From an uncultured Clostridium sp. (GTDB lineage Bacteria > Bacillota > Clostridia > TANB77 > CAG-508), in NCBI GenBank assembly GCA_948434985.1, contig CAOJFV010000005.1, forward strand, positions 1 through 55,831: 55,831 nt of DNA. Reading direction: 5' to 3'. The position numbers and the translations under genes were made by a program. Below the pieces are notes generated by a model that worked only from the letters and a program-made list of their open reading frames with translations, was not told the origin of the DNA and did no database searches. Below, piece by piece: positions 9,401 to 18,184 of the stretch (positions are counted from its first letter, which is position 1; every line of letters starts with the position of its first letter).

Positions 9401-9496
9401 GCAGTCCCTGTGTCTTTCATTTTTTATTTATTTCTATACAATTAAATTTATTATTTTAGCTCCTTCTTTGAATAAATTAGTGGACACGGGTACTGC
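9401..9496. repeat. inverted-repeat element between yabG and veg
   Basis: GCAGTCCCTGTGTC at 9401-9414 pairs imperfectly with GACACGGGTACTGC at 9483-9496 around an A/T-rich loop of about 70 bases. The ends resemble palindromic units of the GACACxGGG type seen as dispersed repeats in Firmicutes. It may instead be a small structured RNA. Just beside it (9344-9380) TTACATT is repeated three times about 12 bases apart. Confidence 0.45.
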
Positions 9497-9527
9497 CCCT
9501 ACATTATTATACTATCTACCTTTTTCA

Positions 9528-10388
9528 TTATTCTTCTTTTCTTATTGTCGTAATTCTTTTTCCACGTGCTCCTATTCCATTTATTCCTTTAGTTCCATCT
9601 CTTAATTCATCTGCAATATCATTTATTGTAATATATTTATAGTCCTCTGTTGTTGCTACTTTTTCTGCAACTACTAATGGATCTAAAAAATCAATTAATA
9701 CTCTTGCAGGTGAAGATGCAAAGTTCGCTCCTGATGCTACTAGTGCCTCATAATAACTTTGGCAAGCACCTGCAAATATTACTAAATCTTTTCCTGTTTT
9801 ATTTACCCATCTTTTTGCTTCTCTTACAGTATTTATAAAATATTTTGAATTTCTATAATTATATATATCATTATATCCTGTTCCATTTTTTATCATTCCA
9901 TCATGACCTGTTATTACCAGTATATCTGGGTTATATCTATTTAATAAATCCATTACTACATATTCTTGTCTATTTTCTGGTATATTTCTTACAATTGCTT
10001 CTAATCCAAGTTTTCTATAATACTTCATAGATTTATCTGAGTAACGTTTATCTCCATCTAAATGCAATATCTTTCCATTTTTCTTATCTTCGTTTCTCCC
10101 GAGAAAAATTCTATCTTCTATTTCCTCATTTTTTATATTTCTTTTTGAACATCTTTTTATTTTATCCTCACACTTATTTTCTAAATTTCTCATATGATTT
10201 CGTACTTGTTTTTTTTCTATTACTTCTAAATCTTCTATATCTGCATCTGCTTCGATACGAAGAATCAGTCCTTTTAATATTGCAACTTTTTTTCCATCTC
10301 TATGTTTTACTATATTTTCTACAGTAAATAGTATATCTTTCCCATAAGAAATTCGACCAACAATATCACCTTTTCTTATTTTATACAT
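9528..10388 (-). CDS. yabG: sporulation-specific protease YabG
   Basis: A 286-residue protein matching YabG: N-terminal YKIRKGDIVGRISYGKD, central ILHLDGD, PDILVITGHDGM, IFAGACQSYYEALVASGANFASSPARVLID, and C-terminal GTKGINGIGARGKR. YabG is a cysteine peptidase made late in the mother cell that trims coat proteins and, in Clostridia, spore germination proteins. GACQS carries the likely catalytic cysteine and ITGHDG the likely histidine. The start at 10388 has AGAGG 8 bases upstream. Confidence 0.93.
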   Translation of the reverse strand: MYKIRKGDIVGRISYGKDILFTVENIVKHRDGKKVAILKGLILRIEADADIEDLEVIEKKQVRNHMRNLENKCEDKIKRCSKRNIKNEEIEDRIFLGRNEDKKNGKILHLDGDKRYSDKSMKYYRKLGLEAIVRNIPENRQEYVVMDLLNRYNPDILVITGHDGMIKNGTGYNDIYNYRNSKYFINTVREAKRWVNKTGKDLVIFAGACQSYYEALVASGANFASSPARVLIDFLDPLVVAEKVATTEDYKYITINDIADELRDGTKGINGIGARGKRITTIRKEE

Positions 10389-10454
10389 AAGCATCACCTC
10401 TAAATTTAAAGTTGCTCTCTACATATTATGTCGAATTTTAGATTTTGGTGACAA

Positions 10455-10490
10455 AAAAATAAGTATAGAATTTCTTCTATACTTATTTTT
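10455..10490 (-). terminator. terminator of the dGTPase gene
   Basis: A 16-base stem with a short loop that includes the last codons of the dGTPase gene. On the minus strand it is followed by a T run. Confidence 0.75.
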
Positions 10491-12054
10491 CTTCTTGTTC
10501 CCCTTGTTCTTGAGCTTGTCTATATTTTTCTTTTACTTTTTCTAAGTCAAATCTTTTAGCATCTGCTTCTTGCATACTAGATAATAACATTCTGTCTTCT
10601 TCATTTTCTTTTTTATGTACTACTCTATTTCTTTCAATAGCAGCTCTTGCTTCATCCGTTAAGTCATTTTCTACAAACCTTCTATACTTTGAATGTAATA
10701 TAGCTAAATATTCTTGATCTGTATGTGTTTCTATTCCTTTATATATATCCTTTGCACGTAATTTTGCAATTTGTTGTGCTATCTCACCTTGTTTACGTTC
10801 TTCTATCTCATGTTCTGTAATTGGATCAATGCCATATCCTATGCCCTTAACTGTTCTTTCTCTAATTAATCTCATATATGTTTCATAACATTTTTTATTT
10901 GTAAATGTATTTATATAATTTATTACTTGTTGAATTAGAGTGTCCTCCTCACATTTAGTTAAATCAAATGATAATACTCTTTTGTTTTCATTTTCTGATT
11001 TTATTGGATAAGTATATGAAAGTGATTTAGTAGGAATCTTTTCTGGATTTCTATAATAATATTCTAACAACCTCTTATATATTAGTTGTTGTCTTTCTTT
11101 ATTATCTCCTGTTAGTAATCCTCTTTTTCCATCTTCGCCTATAAAATAAACAATATTCTCATATTTTTTTCTTAATCGCTTACATTTCTTTAATGCTTCA
11201 TTATCATCATCAATTCTTCCTTTTCGAACTGCTTCATTTGCCAAATCTTCAACTATTTCGTTAATTCTTTCTCCAGAAGTTTTTTTATCATAAGCTTGTA
11301 AGTCTTCTTCGCCTTCTTTAAATACTATATAGTTTCTAATTTCATCATAATCTTTATTTCTATATTCTATCTTATCAGTTTGTCTTACTATTTGTGATAT
11401 TAAATCATTAGGAACTTCTGGAACCCTACTAATGCTATGTGCTAGAATTCCAGTTATCATTCTTTTAGTATTAATTTTATCAAATGCTCCTGGATTTTGT
11501 TCAACTATTTTCCAAAATTCCATAGCACTTTGTTCATTATGCTCAAAACTTAACTTTCCTTTAAATCCTTCTGTATGTCCTTGTTGTTCTTCATATTCTA
11601 CGCCAAAATATTTCACCCTATCTTGTATTATTTTGGTTATTGCTTCTTCATCTGTAATAGATTGCATAAATTCGTTAAGCGCCGCTTCCCCATTATGTCC
11701 AAATGGTGTATGTCCTAAATCATGTGCTAATGCTACAATTTCTGCCTCCAACTCAGCTTTTTGCTTATTTAATTTGTATATTTCTGTCTTAGAGATTGCT
11801 TCAATAGAACACAAATCATAAATTCTACCTATTATTCTTTTAGCTATTTTTGATACATTCTTTGTATGATCTAATCTAGACCTTACTTCAATATCTATTT
11901 TCTTATATATCATCTGAGTCTTTCCATCTAATAAATTATATACTGGTGATGATATAACTGCTTTTTTTAGATTTCTTAATTGTTTTATTTGTTCCTTTAA
12001 AACATCAATATTTTCTTCTAATTCAATACTTAATTTATCTTTATATATTATCAT
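10483..12054 (-). CDS. dgt: HD-domain dNTP triphosphohydrolase
   Basis: A 523-residue dGTPase-like protein. Metal motifs are SRLDHTKNVSKIAKR (first His) near residue 80 and IVALAHDLGHTPFGHNGE (HD pair) near residue 110, followed by FEHNEQSAMEF typical of deoxyguanosine triphosphate triphosphohydrolases. It would cleave dNTPs to nucleoside and tripolyphosphate. The C terminus is a charged, probably helical tail. It stands alone between yabG and the zinc-ribbon gene. Two CGG triplets, both out of frame. Confidence 0.88.
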   Translation of the reverse strand: MIIYKDKLSIELEENIDVLKEQIKQLRNLKKAVISSPVYNLLDGKTQMIYKKIDIEVRSRLDHTKNVSKIAKRIIGRIYDLCSIEAISKTEIYKLNKQKAELEAEIVALAHDLGHTPFGHNGEAALNEFMQSITDEEAITKIIQDRVKYFGVEYEEQQGHTEGFKGKLSFEHNEQSAMEFWKIVEQNPGAFDKINTKRMITGILAHSISRVPEVPNDLISQIVRQTDKIEYRNKDYDEIRNYIVFKEGEEDLQAYDKKTSGERINEIVEDLANEAVRKGRIDDDNEALKKCKRLRKKYENIVYFIGEDGKRGLLTGDNKERQQLIYKRLLEYYYRNPEKIPTKSLSYTYPIKSENENKRVLSFDLTKCEEDTLIQQVINYINTFTNKKCYETYMRLIRERTVKGIGYGIDPITEHEIEERKQGEIAQQIAKLRAKDIYKGIETHTDQEYLAILHSKYRRFVENDLTDEARAAIERNRVVHKKENEEDRMLLSSMQEADAKRFDLEKVKEKYRQAQEQGEQEEK

Positions 12055-12146
12055 AGAATCCCTCCATTTACATAACTACTTATATTTTACCATTTTTTGT
12101 ATATTTATGCAACCTCTCTGTAAATAAAGTTTTTTTATCATTTCAC

Positions 12147-12175
12147 TTGTATATCCTACATTTTTATGTTATAGT
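12147..12175 (+). promoter_or_regulatory. promoter of the small zinc-ribbon gene
   Basis: TTGTAT at 12147-12152, a 17-base spacer and TATAGT at 12170-12175. The start would lie about 115 bases before the ATG, giving an unusually long 5' leader for such a short gene. Confidence 0.55.
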
Positions 12176-12299
12176 TATTTATGGTCTTTAAAAAGACTAT
12201 GATTTTAATTAATTTCAGACTATTTCCTTCTTTTTAGAATGGTTCAATGTGTCAAAAAACTGGTTAATTTCAAATATCTAAGAAGGAGGTCCTATAAAA

Positions 12300-12470
12300 A
12301 TGGAAGAATTACAAGACAAAACTTTAGTATGTAAAGATTGTGGTGCTGAATTTGTTTTTACAGCTGGTGAACAACAATTTTATGCTGAAAAAGGATTTAC
12401 AAACGAACCACAAAGATGTCCAGCTTGTAGAAAAGCTAGAAAACAACAAAGAAATAACTTTAATAACTAA
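12300..12470 (+). CDS. small zinc-ribbon protein, 56 residues
   Basis: A 56-residue protein with two cysteine pairs, C11-x2-C14 and C40-x2-C43 (VCKDCGAEF and RCPACRKAR), which form a treble-clef/zinc-ribbon site. It has a basic Gln/Asn-rich tail (RKARKQQRNNFNN). It belongs to the widespread small zinc-ribbon family seen beside cold-shock and ribosome genes; the molecular role is not established. AAGGAGG lies 10 bases before the ATG. Long 5' leader and own terminator. Confidence 0.85.
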   Translation: MEELQDKTLVCKDCGAEFVFTAGEQQFYAEKGFTNEPQRCPACRKARKQQRNNFNN

Positions 12471-12474
12471 GAAG

Positions 12475-12507
12475 AAAACCAACTCAAAAAAATGAGTTGG
12501 TTTTTTT
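12475..12507 (+). terminator. terminator of the zinc-ribbon gene
   Basis: An 11-base perfect stem (12475-12485 with 12494-12504) and an A-rich loop, followed by seven T. Confidence 0.88.
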
Positions 12508-12535
12508 CTTAGTTACTAACTTTAAAAACTAACAT

Positions 12536-12805
12536 TTATCCTACAAAATGTTCTTTTTCATGGCTATACTTTAACTTGGTTGCCATTCCTCCTCTAATGT
12601 GTCTTTCTGCTTTGTTTTCATCTAGTATTTTTCTTACTTCTATTGCAAGAATAGGGTTTATCTTTTGTAATCTTTCAGATACATCTTTGTGTACTGTACT
12701 TTTACTAATTCCAAACTTTTTAGCTGCTCCTCTTACTGTATCTCCACTATCTATTATATAATGTGCTAAATTTACTGCACGCTCTTCTATGTACACCTTA
12801 CCCAA
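12536..12805 (-). CDS. spoIIID: stage III sporulation regulator SpoIIID
   Basis: An 89-residue helix-turn-helix regulator. The DNA-binding helix region TVRGAAKKFGISKSTVHKDVSERL and the basic C-terminal patch RHIRGGMATKLKYSHEKE match SpoIIID. It works in the mother cell, tuning the sigma-E regulon and sigma-K expression. The start is TTG with a run of six G about 6 bases upstream. It is transcribed divergently from pncB. Confidence 0.95.
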   Translation of the reverse strand: MGKVYIEERAVNLAHYIIDSGDTVRGAAKKFGISKSTVHKDVSERLQKINPILAIEVRKILDENKAERHIRGGMATKLKYSHEKEHFVG

Positions 12806-12906
12806 AAAAGACCCCCCTTATACTGAATACGCTGTTTTGTACATTGTATTCATATATGGGTTGTATTAGAACTTTTCTTTTTTAATAATCCTCTATTTAT
12901 ACTGTA

Positions 12907-12935
12907 TTGACAAAACATATTAGCTAAATTATAAT
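12907..12935 (+). promoter_or_regulatory. consensus sigma-A promoter of pncB
   Basis: TTGACA at 12907-12912, a 17-base spacer and TATAAT at 12930-12935: a perfect consensus promoter 46 bases before the pncB ATG. Confidence 0.92.
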
Positions 12936-12980
12936 GCTATTATAATTTGATCAATCTTTTTAGATTAGAGAGGGATTTTT

Positions 12981-14414
12981 ATGAATAATAAATTGGAATT
13001 AGTTGCAGATTTTTATGAATTTACAATGTCAAATGGATTCTTTGTAAAAAATATGAATAATAAGATTGCATATTTTGATGTATTTTTTAGGAAAATACCT
13101 GATAATGGAGGCTATGTTATAGTAGCTGGATTAGAACAAGTTATTGATTATATCAAAAATTTAAAATTTGATAATGAAGATATTGATTATTTAAGAAAAC
13201 AAAATAAATTCTCAGAAGATTTCTTAAATTATTTAAAAGATTTTAAATTTACAGGTGATATATGGGCGATACCAGAAGGTACTATTGTATTTCCTAATGA
13301 ACCTTTAATTACAGTTAGAGCTCCATTAGTTGAAGCACAAATATTAGAAACAATGCTTTTACTTACTATTAATCATCAAAGTTTAATTGCAACTAAAACC
13401 TGTAGAATTGTAAACGCTGCCAAAAATATTCCTATTATGGAATTTGGAGCAAGACGTGCACATGGAATTAATGCTGCTGTTTTTGGTGCTAGAGCTTCTA
13501 TTATAGGTGGAGCTGTTGGTACTTCTTGTACTCTTTCTGCTAAAGAATTTGATGTTCACTCAAGCGGAACTATGGCACATAGTTGGGTTCAAAGTTTTGA
13601 TAGTGAATATGAAGCTTTCAAAACCTATGCTGAATTATATCCTAATGATTGCACTCTTTTAATAGATACTTATAACACTATTGAAAGTGGTTTGCCTAAT
13701 GCCATTAAAGTTTTTGATGATGTTTTAAGGCCACTCGGAATTAGACCAAAAGCTGTAAGATTAGATAGTGGAGATTTAGCTTATCTTTCTAAGAAAGTAA
13801 GAAAAATATTAGATGAAAATGGTTACCCAGATTGCAAAATTTGTGCTACAAATTCTTTAGACGAGTATTTAATTACTTCTTTATTAAAGCAAGGAGCAAA
13901 GATAGATAGTTTTGGAGTTGGTGAAAATTTAATTACCGCTAAAAGTGAGCCCGTGTTTGGTGGTGTTTACAAATTAGTAGCAATTGAGGAAGATAACGTT
14001 ATTAGACCAAAAATTAAAATAAGCGAAAATTCTATAAAGGTAACTAATCCCAGTTTCAAAAAAGTTTATCGTTTTTATGATAAGGATAATAATAAGGCTT
14101 TAGCTGATGTTATTACTTTATATGACGAAGTAATTCCAAATGATAGTTATACAATATTTGATCCTCAAGACCCTTGGAAAAAGAAAACTCTTACAAACTA
14201 TGTTGTACGACCTCTTCAAGAGCAAATTTTTGAAAATGGGAAACTAATATATAAAACACCTTGTTTAAAAGAAATTGCACAATATGCAAAAACAGAATTA
14301 GATACAATGTGGGATGAAATTAAGAGATTAGAAAATCCACATGAATACTATGTAGATTTATCAGAAAATCTTTGGAATTTAAAACACGATATGTTAAATA
14401 ATATTAAACAATAA
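12981..14414 (+). CDS. pncB: nicotinate phosphoribosyltransferase
   Basis: A 477-residue enzyme that makes nicotinate mononucleotide from nicotinate and PRPP, the first step of NAD salvage. Typical segments: ADFYEFTMSNGFF at the N terminus, EFGARRAHGINAAVFGARA near residue 155, GTMAHSWVQSF near 192 (with the phosphohistidine-type His), and RLDSGDLAYLSKKVRK near 258. It starts from a perfect promoter and converges on nadD-nadE, so both halves of NAD synthesis are adjacent. CGG occurs twice, both out of frame. Confidence 0.96.
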   Translation: MNNKLELVADFYEFTMSNGFFVKNMNNKIAYFDVFFRKIPDNGGYVIVAGLEQVIDYIKNLKFDNEDIDYLRKQNKFSEDFLNYLKDFKFTGDIWAIPEGTIVFPNEPLITVRAPLVEAQILETMLLLTINHQSLIATKTCRIVNAAKNIPIMEFGARRAHGINAAVFGARASIIGGAVGTSCTLSAKEFDVHSSGTMAHSWVQSFDSEYEAFKTYAELYPNDCTLLIDTYNTIESGLPNAIKVFDDVLRPLGIRPKAVRLDSGDLAYLSKKVRKILDENGYPDCKICATNSLDEYLITSLLKQGAKIDSFGVGENLITAKSEPVFGGVYKLVAIEEDNVIRPKIKISENSIKVTNPSFKKVYRFYDKDNNKALADVITLYDEVIPNDSYTIFDPQDPWKKKTLTNYVVRPLQEQIFENGKLIYKTPCLKEIAQYAKTELDTMWDEIKRLENPHEYYVDLSENLWNLKHDMLNNIKQ

Positions 14415-14422
14415 AATACTAA

Positions 14423-14460
14423 TATATAAGAGGTTGTAGCATTTTACAACCTCTTATATA
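14423..14460. terminator. bidirectional terminator between pncB and nadE
   Basis: A 16-base perfect inverted repeat (14423-14438 with 14445-14460) between the convergent pncB and nadE; it overlaps the nadE stop. Confidence 0.85.
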
Positions 14461-15188
14461 TTGGTATTGGATTTCTTTTATGTTCAGATAATTTTTCTTT
14501 TTTCTTTATTATTTCTAATGCTCTTTCTTCTGTTTTTCCTGTTTCTAAATATTCTGCTATTTGTGCATATGTTACTCCCATTTTTTCTTCATCAGTTTGT
14601 CCACCTAATCCATCATTAGGTGCTTTATTAATTATTTTCTCTGGTACTCCTAGGTGTTTTCCTATTTGTAATACTTCTTCTACTGTAAACTCTCCTATTG
14701 GATTAAAATCACTTGCACTATCTCCCCATTTTGTTGTATACCCTACTACTCTTTCACATTTATTTCCTGTTCCAGCTACTAAATAATTCAAATTTTGTGC
14801 TATATAGTATAAAGTTGTCATTCTTAATCGTGGTTTTGCATTTACTTTAGCTTCTCTTGCTCTCCATTCTTCTTTTGGTACTACTACTTTATCTATTTCC
14901 CTTTCTAAAGTATTATATGTTCCGTGTTAAATCAACTTTTAATAATGGTACATCAAATGTATCTGATACTAATTTTGCATCTTCTATATCAGCATTTATA
15001 CTGTTGCATGGCATTGCTACTGTTATAATTTTGTCTTTTCCTAATGCTTTTTCCATTAATGCGATTACTGTCGCAGAATCTTTACCTCCACTATTCCCAA
15101 CAACAACACCTTCTGCTTTTGTTTCTTCTACATATGCTTTTATCCATTTGGTAATTTCATCTACTTCTTTTTGTATGTCTTTTATCAT
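14444..15188 (-). CDS. nadE: ammonia-dependent NAD synthetase, read through a CGG +1 site
   Basis: NadE turns nicotinate adenine dinucleotide into NAD with ammonia and ATP. The repaired 247-residue protein has the PP-loop GNSGGKDSATVIAL near residue 33, then VDLTGTYNTLE, then KPRLRMTTLYYIAQNLNYLVAGTGNKCE. As printed it is two frames, 15188-14913 and 14821-14444, broken at CGG 14924-14922. Dropping the C joins them exactly. The start at 15188 has GGAAGGG upstream. It follows nadD by 13 bases, so the two are co-transcribed. Confidence 0.92.
14922..14924 (-). other. CGG +1 recoding site in nadE (Gly89)
   Basis: Zero frame GAT TTA ACA CGG AAC ATA TAA. Repaired GAT TTA ACA (C) GGA ACA TAT AAT gives Asp-Leu-Thr-Gly-Thr-Tyr-Asn. 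Fourth base A. Confidence 0.9.
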
Positions 15189-15201
15189 ATAATCCCTTCC
15201 A

Positions 15202-15813
15202 TTACATATATAATTTATTTTCATTTATATATTCACATATCTCATCTGGTAGTACATATCTTATATTCTTTTGTTTCTTTATTTGTGAACGTATATAGCT
15301 TGAACTAATATTACTTTTTATTTTTTCATCTAGCTTACTTATATTTTCTTTATACATTTTTAATAGTTCACTTTTATTTATTATATCTTCTATTATATCT
15401 TCATTTCTTTCCATTACAAGAATTTTATATTTAGAAAGTAATTCCTCTGCTTTTTTCCATGTATGAAGTTCTTTTAAGTTATCACTTCCTATTAAAAACC
15501 ATATCTCTTTATTAGGAAATTGTTTTTCTGTTTCTATTAACGTTTCTATTGTATATAGAGAACGTTCTCCATTCATATCAATATCAGATAGTATAAAATC
15601 ACTGTTTTTCTCTATTACTAATTTTAACATATTATATCTATGTTTATTTTCTTCTAATCCGTCTTTTTCATATTTCTTATTTACAGGAATAAAAACTACT
15701 TTTTCCACTTCTTCATATTGATTTAAAACTTGTTCAGCAATTGAAAAGTGAGAATTATGTGGTGGATTAAATGAACCTCCAAACACTACTATACAATTCT
15801 TTTCTTTCATCAT
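15202..15813 (-). CDS. nadD: nicotinate-nucleotide adenylyltransferase
   Basis: A 203-residue nucleotidyltransferase. The ATP motif GGSFNPPHNSH is at residue 11 and the second motif SSSYIRSQIKK near 169, as in NadD. It makes nicotinate adenine dinucleotide, the substrate of the next gene, nadE. The usual GxFxPxHxGH reads Ser in place of Gly (PPHNSH), a common variant in Clostridia. The only CGG triplet is out of frame. A second ATG directly follows the first; either could be used. Confidence 0.93.
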   Translation of the reverse strand: MMKEKNCIVVFGGSFNPPHNSHFSIAEQVLNQYEEVEKVVFIPVNKKYEKDGLEENKHRYNMLKLVIEKNSDFILSDIDMNGERSLYTIETLIETEKQFPNKEIWFLIGSDNLKELHTWKKAEELLSKYKILVMERNEDIIEDIINKSELLKMYKENISKLDEKIKSNISSSYIRSQIKKQKNIRYVLPDEICEYINENKLYM

Positions 15814-15855
15814 TTTCTCACTTCCCTATCTACATATATCTTAATTAATATATAT

Positions 15856-17025
15856 TTATTTTTCTAAAATTACATTTGCTAAATTTTCTAAGTCTTTTTT
15901 AGATGTATCATTCATTTTTGATTTTATTGTTACAAGTGGTTCGCAAATTTTTAAATCTTTCATTTGCTCTAATATATTTTTCATACATTTTCCAGCACTT
16001 GGTGCCCAGCTTCCATTTTCTATTATTCCTACTTTACGATTTTGATAATTTTTTCCTTGTAAAGCGTGTAATAATTCTTGCATTGGTGGAAATACTCCTG
16101 CATTATAGCTTGAAGCTGCAAATATGACTTTATCATAACGAAATGCTTTTTCTATTGCTTCTGCCATATCGTCTCTTGTAAGATCTGCTAACACTACTTT
16201 TTTTGCACCTTTTTCTTCTAAAATTTTTGCAATATATTCTACTGCTTGTCTAGTATTTCCATAAATCGATGCATATGCTATAAACACCCCATCATCTTCT
16301 GGTATATAACTACTCCAAATATTATATTTTTCTATATAATATCCTAAATTTTCTTTTAAGATTGGTCCGTGTAATGGACATATCATTTTTATATCTAAAC
16401 TTGATGCTTTCTTTAGTAAGCTTTGTACTGGCGCTCCATACTTTCCTACTATATTAAAATAATATCTACGTGCTTCTTCTAACCATTCTTCCTCTACATC
16501 AAGTGCTCCAAATTTTCCAAATCCATCTGCTGAAAACAATATTTTTTCAGTTTGTTCATATGTTACCATTACTTCTGGCCAATGTACCATTGGCGCCATA
16601 AAAAATTGTAATGTATGTTTACCTATATTTAATGTGTCCGCTTCTTTAACTACTACTTTTCTTTCTTCTAAGTTTTCTATATCGAAAAATTGATTTATAA
16701 ATGTAAATGTTTTTTCATTTCCTACTATCTTCATTTCAGGATATTTACCTGCAAGTAACCCTATATTGAAAGCATGGTCTGGTTCCATATGTGATACTAC
16801 TAAGTAATCTACTTTTTCTCCTTGTAGTTCTTCTTCTAGTTTTTTTATCCATTCATCTGTTTTTCTTCTATCTATTGTATCCATTACTACATTTTTTTCG
16901 TCCCTTATAAGATAAGAATTGTATGAAATACCATTTGGTACTACATATTGACTTTCAAATAAATCTATTGTTTTGTCGTCTGCTCCAATATATTTTACTG
17001 AATCTGTAACTATAATATCTTTCAT
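15856..17025 (-). CDS. fprA: FprA-type flavodiiron protein
   Basis: A 389-residue A-type flavoprotein. The metallo-beta-lactamase half has the diiron ligands H79-x-E81-x-D83-H84 (SHMEPDH), MVHWPEV, SADGFGKFG and PLHGPI. The flavodoxin half starts near residue 250 (FIAYASIYGNTRQAVEYIA). It reduces O2 to water, or NO, to protect strict anaerobes. The Shine-Dalgarno AAAGGAG sits 30 bases upstream in front of a small hairpin and a 7-codon ORF (MNIKIFI), so initiation may be coupled or regulated. Both CGG triplets are out of frame. Confidence 0.94.
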   Translation of the reverse strand: MKDIIVTDSVKYIGADDKTIDLFESQYVVPNGISYNSYLIRDEKNVVMDTIDRRKTDEWIKKLEEELQGEKVDYLVVSHMEPDHAFNIGLLAGKYPEMKIVGNEKTFTFINQFFDIENLEERKVVVKEADTLNIGKHTLQFFMAPMVHWPEVMVTYEQTEKILFSADGFGKFGALDVEEEWLEEARRYYFNIVGKYGAPVQSLLKKASSLDIKMICPLHGPILKENLGYYIEKYNIWSSYIPEDDGVFIAYASIYGNTRQAVEYIAKILEEKGAKKVVLADLTRDDMAEAIEKAFRYDKVIFAASSYNAGVFPPMQELLHALQGKNYQNRKVGIIENGSWAPSAGKCMKNILEQMKDLKICEPLVTIKSKMNDTSKKDLENLANVILEK

Positions 17026-17075
17026 ATTTTTCTTATATGAATATTTTTATATTCATATCTCCTTTCTTACTTATT

Positions 17076-18075
17076 TTATACGACATACATTATATCATTA
17101 TTCTTAAAATATTTCATCATTTCTTCTCTTAAAAATTTTTCTCCTTCTTCTCTTATATAGTCCTTGTACATATACTTTCCCTTTCCTCTTCCTGTCATTA
17201 ATTCTTTATTAAATAAATCTATTGCATTTGGGAAAGCTTCAGTGTTTATAGCTCTATGAACATAGCTATAAGTCATAAATATTATTTCAAAAAATACTGT
17301 TTTTTTTACTTTTTCGCTTAAATTCTCATATAAGTATTTTATTAAATCGGAATATAAACTCTTCCAATTTTCTACTAATATTACTGGTGCAATTAAAATT
17401 CCTAACTTATATCCCGCTTCTCCAAGCTTATTAATAGCTTCTACTCTATTTTTTAGTCTAGACGTTCCAAATTCAACCTTATTTATTATTTCTTCAGGGT
17501 TTACACTCATTCTTATTACTATTTTACCATTATGATTTAATGGTAAAATATCATTTACCATATCAAATTTTGTTGGAAAAGTTAGTGTCCCTTTATTTGT
17601 ATTTGCAAAATTTTCAATTGTCCATACTAAGTTACTTGTAATAGTATTTTCTAATACAAGGTCACTATTACTTCCTATTTCAAAAGTAAGATTTTTATCA
17701 GCTTTTTCAGCTGTTTTTATTATCTTATCTAGCATTTCTTCTCTATTTACAAAAAGTCTTAAATACGCACATTTATTATAATTACATACTAAATAACAAT
17801 ACATACACATAGCAGTACATCCGTGATGAAGTGTATGGAACTAAGAAATCTGATGTTTTATGGTTTTCTACAAATTTATGAGTTTTTCTTGTTCCAATTA
17901 TTAAATTTCTTTTCATATCTGGAAATTCTACGTTTTGCTTTTTTCTCATTTCTTCAATGTTGTTATGGTTTTCAATAGTAATTCTTGGAACATCACTATA
18001 CTTTTCTAATAATTCTCTCCCCAGCACATAATTTTCAATATCCTTTTCACAATATATAGCTTTTGGTTTAAACAT
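17076..18075 (-). CDS. splB: spore photoproduct lyase, read through a CGG +1 site
   Basis: SplB repairs the spore-specific thymine dimer with radical SAM chemistry when spores germinate. After repair it is 332 residues, close to the Bacillus length, with the radical-SAM cluster C86-x3-C90-x2-C93 (SSGCTAMCMYCYLVCNYNKCAYL). As printed the frame breaks at CGG 17823-17821, immediately before Cys86, and runs to a stop 15 codons later. The downstream piece starts inside the cluster. The start at 18075 has TGAGGTG upstream. No splA is present. Confidence 0.92.
17821..17823 (-). other. CGG +1 recoding site in splB (Gly85)
   Basis: Zero frame ACT TCA TCA CGG ATG TAC. Repaired TCA TCA (C) GGA TGT ACT GCT ATG TGT gives Ser-Ser-Gly-Cys-Thr-Ala-Met-Cys, the start of the radical-SAM motif. 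Fourth base A. Confidence 0.92.
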
Positions 18076-18145
18076 TTCATTCACCTCAAAAACTATGTTG
18101 TTCATTTTTGTTTAATTTATTCTATTGATTTAAAACTTAAGAAAT

Positions 18146-18167
18146 GGCAGACTAGATCCGCCTGCCT
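18146..18167 (-). terminator. hairpin downstream of the M15 peptidase gene
   Basis: A GGCAG/CTGCC hairpin lies between the M15 peptidase stop and splB. The T run behind it is poor, so it is a weak terminator candidate. Confidence 0.35.
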
Positions 18168-18184
18168 CTAAAATTATTAATTTT

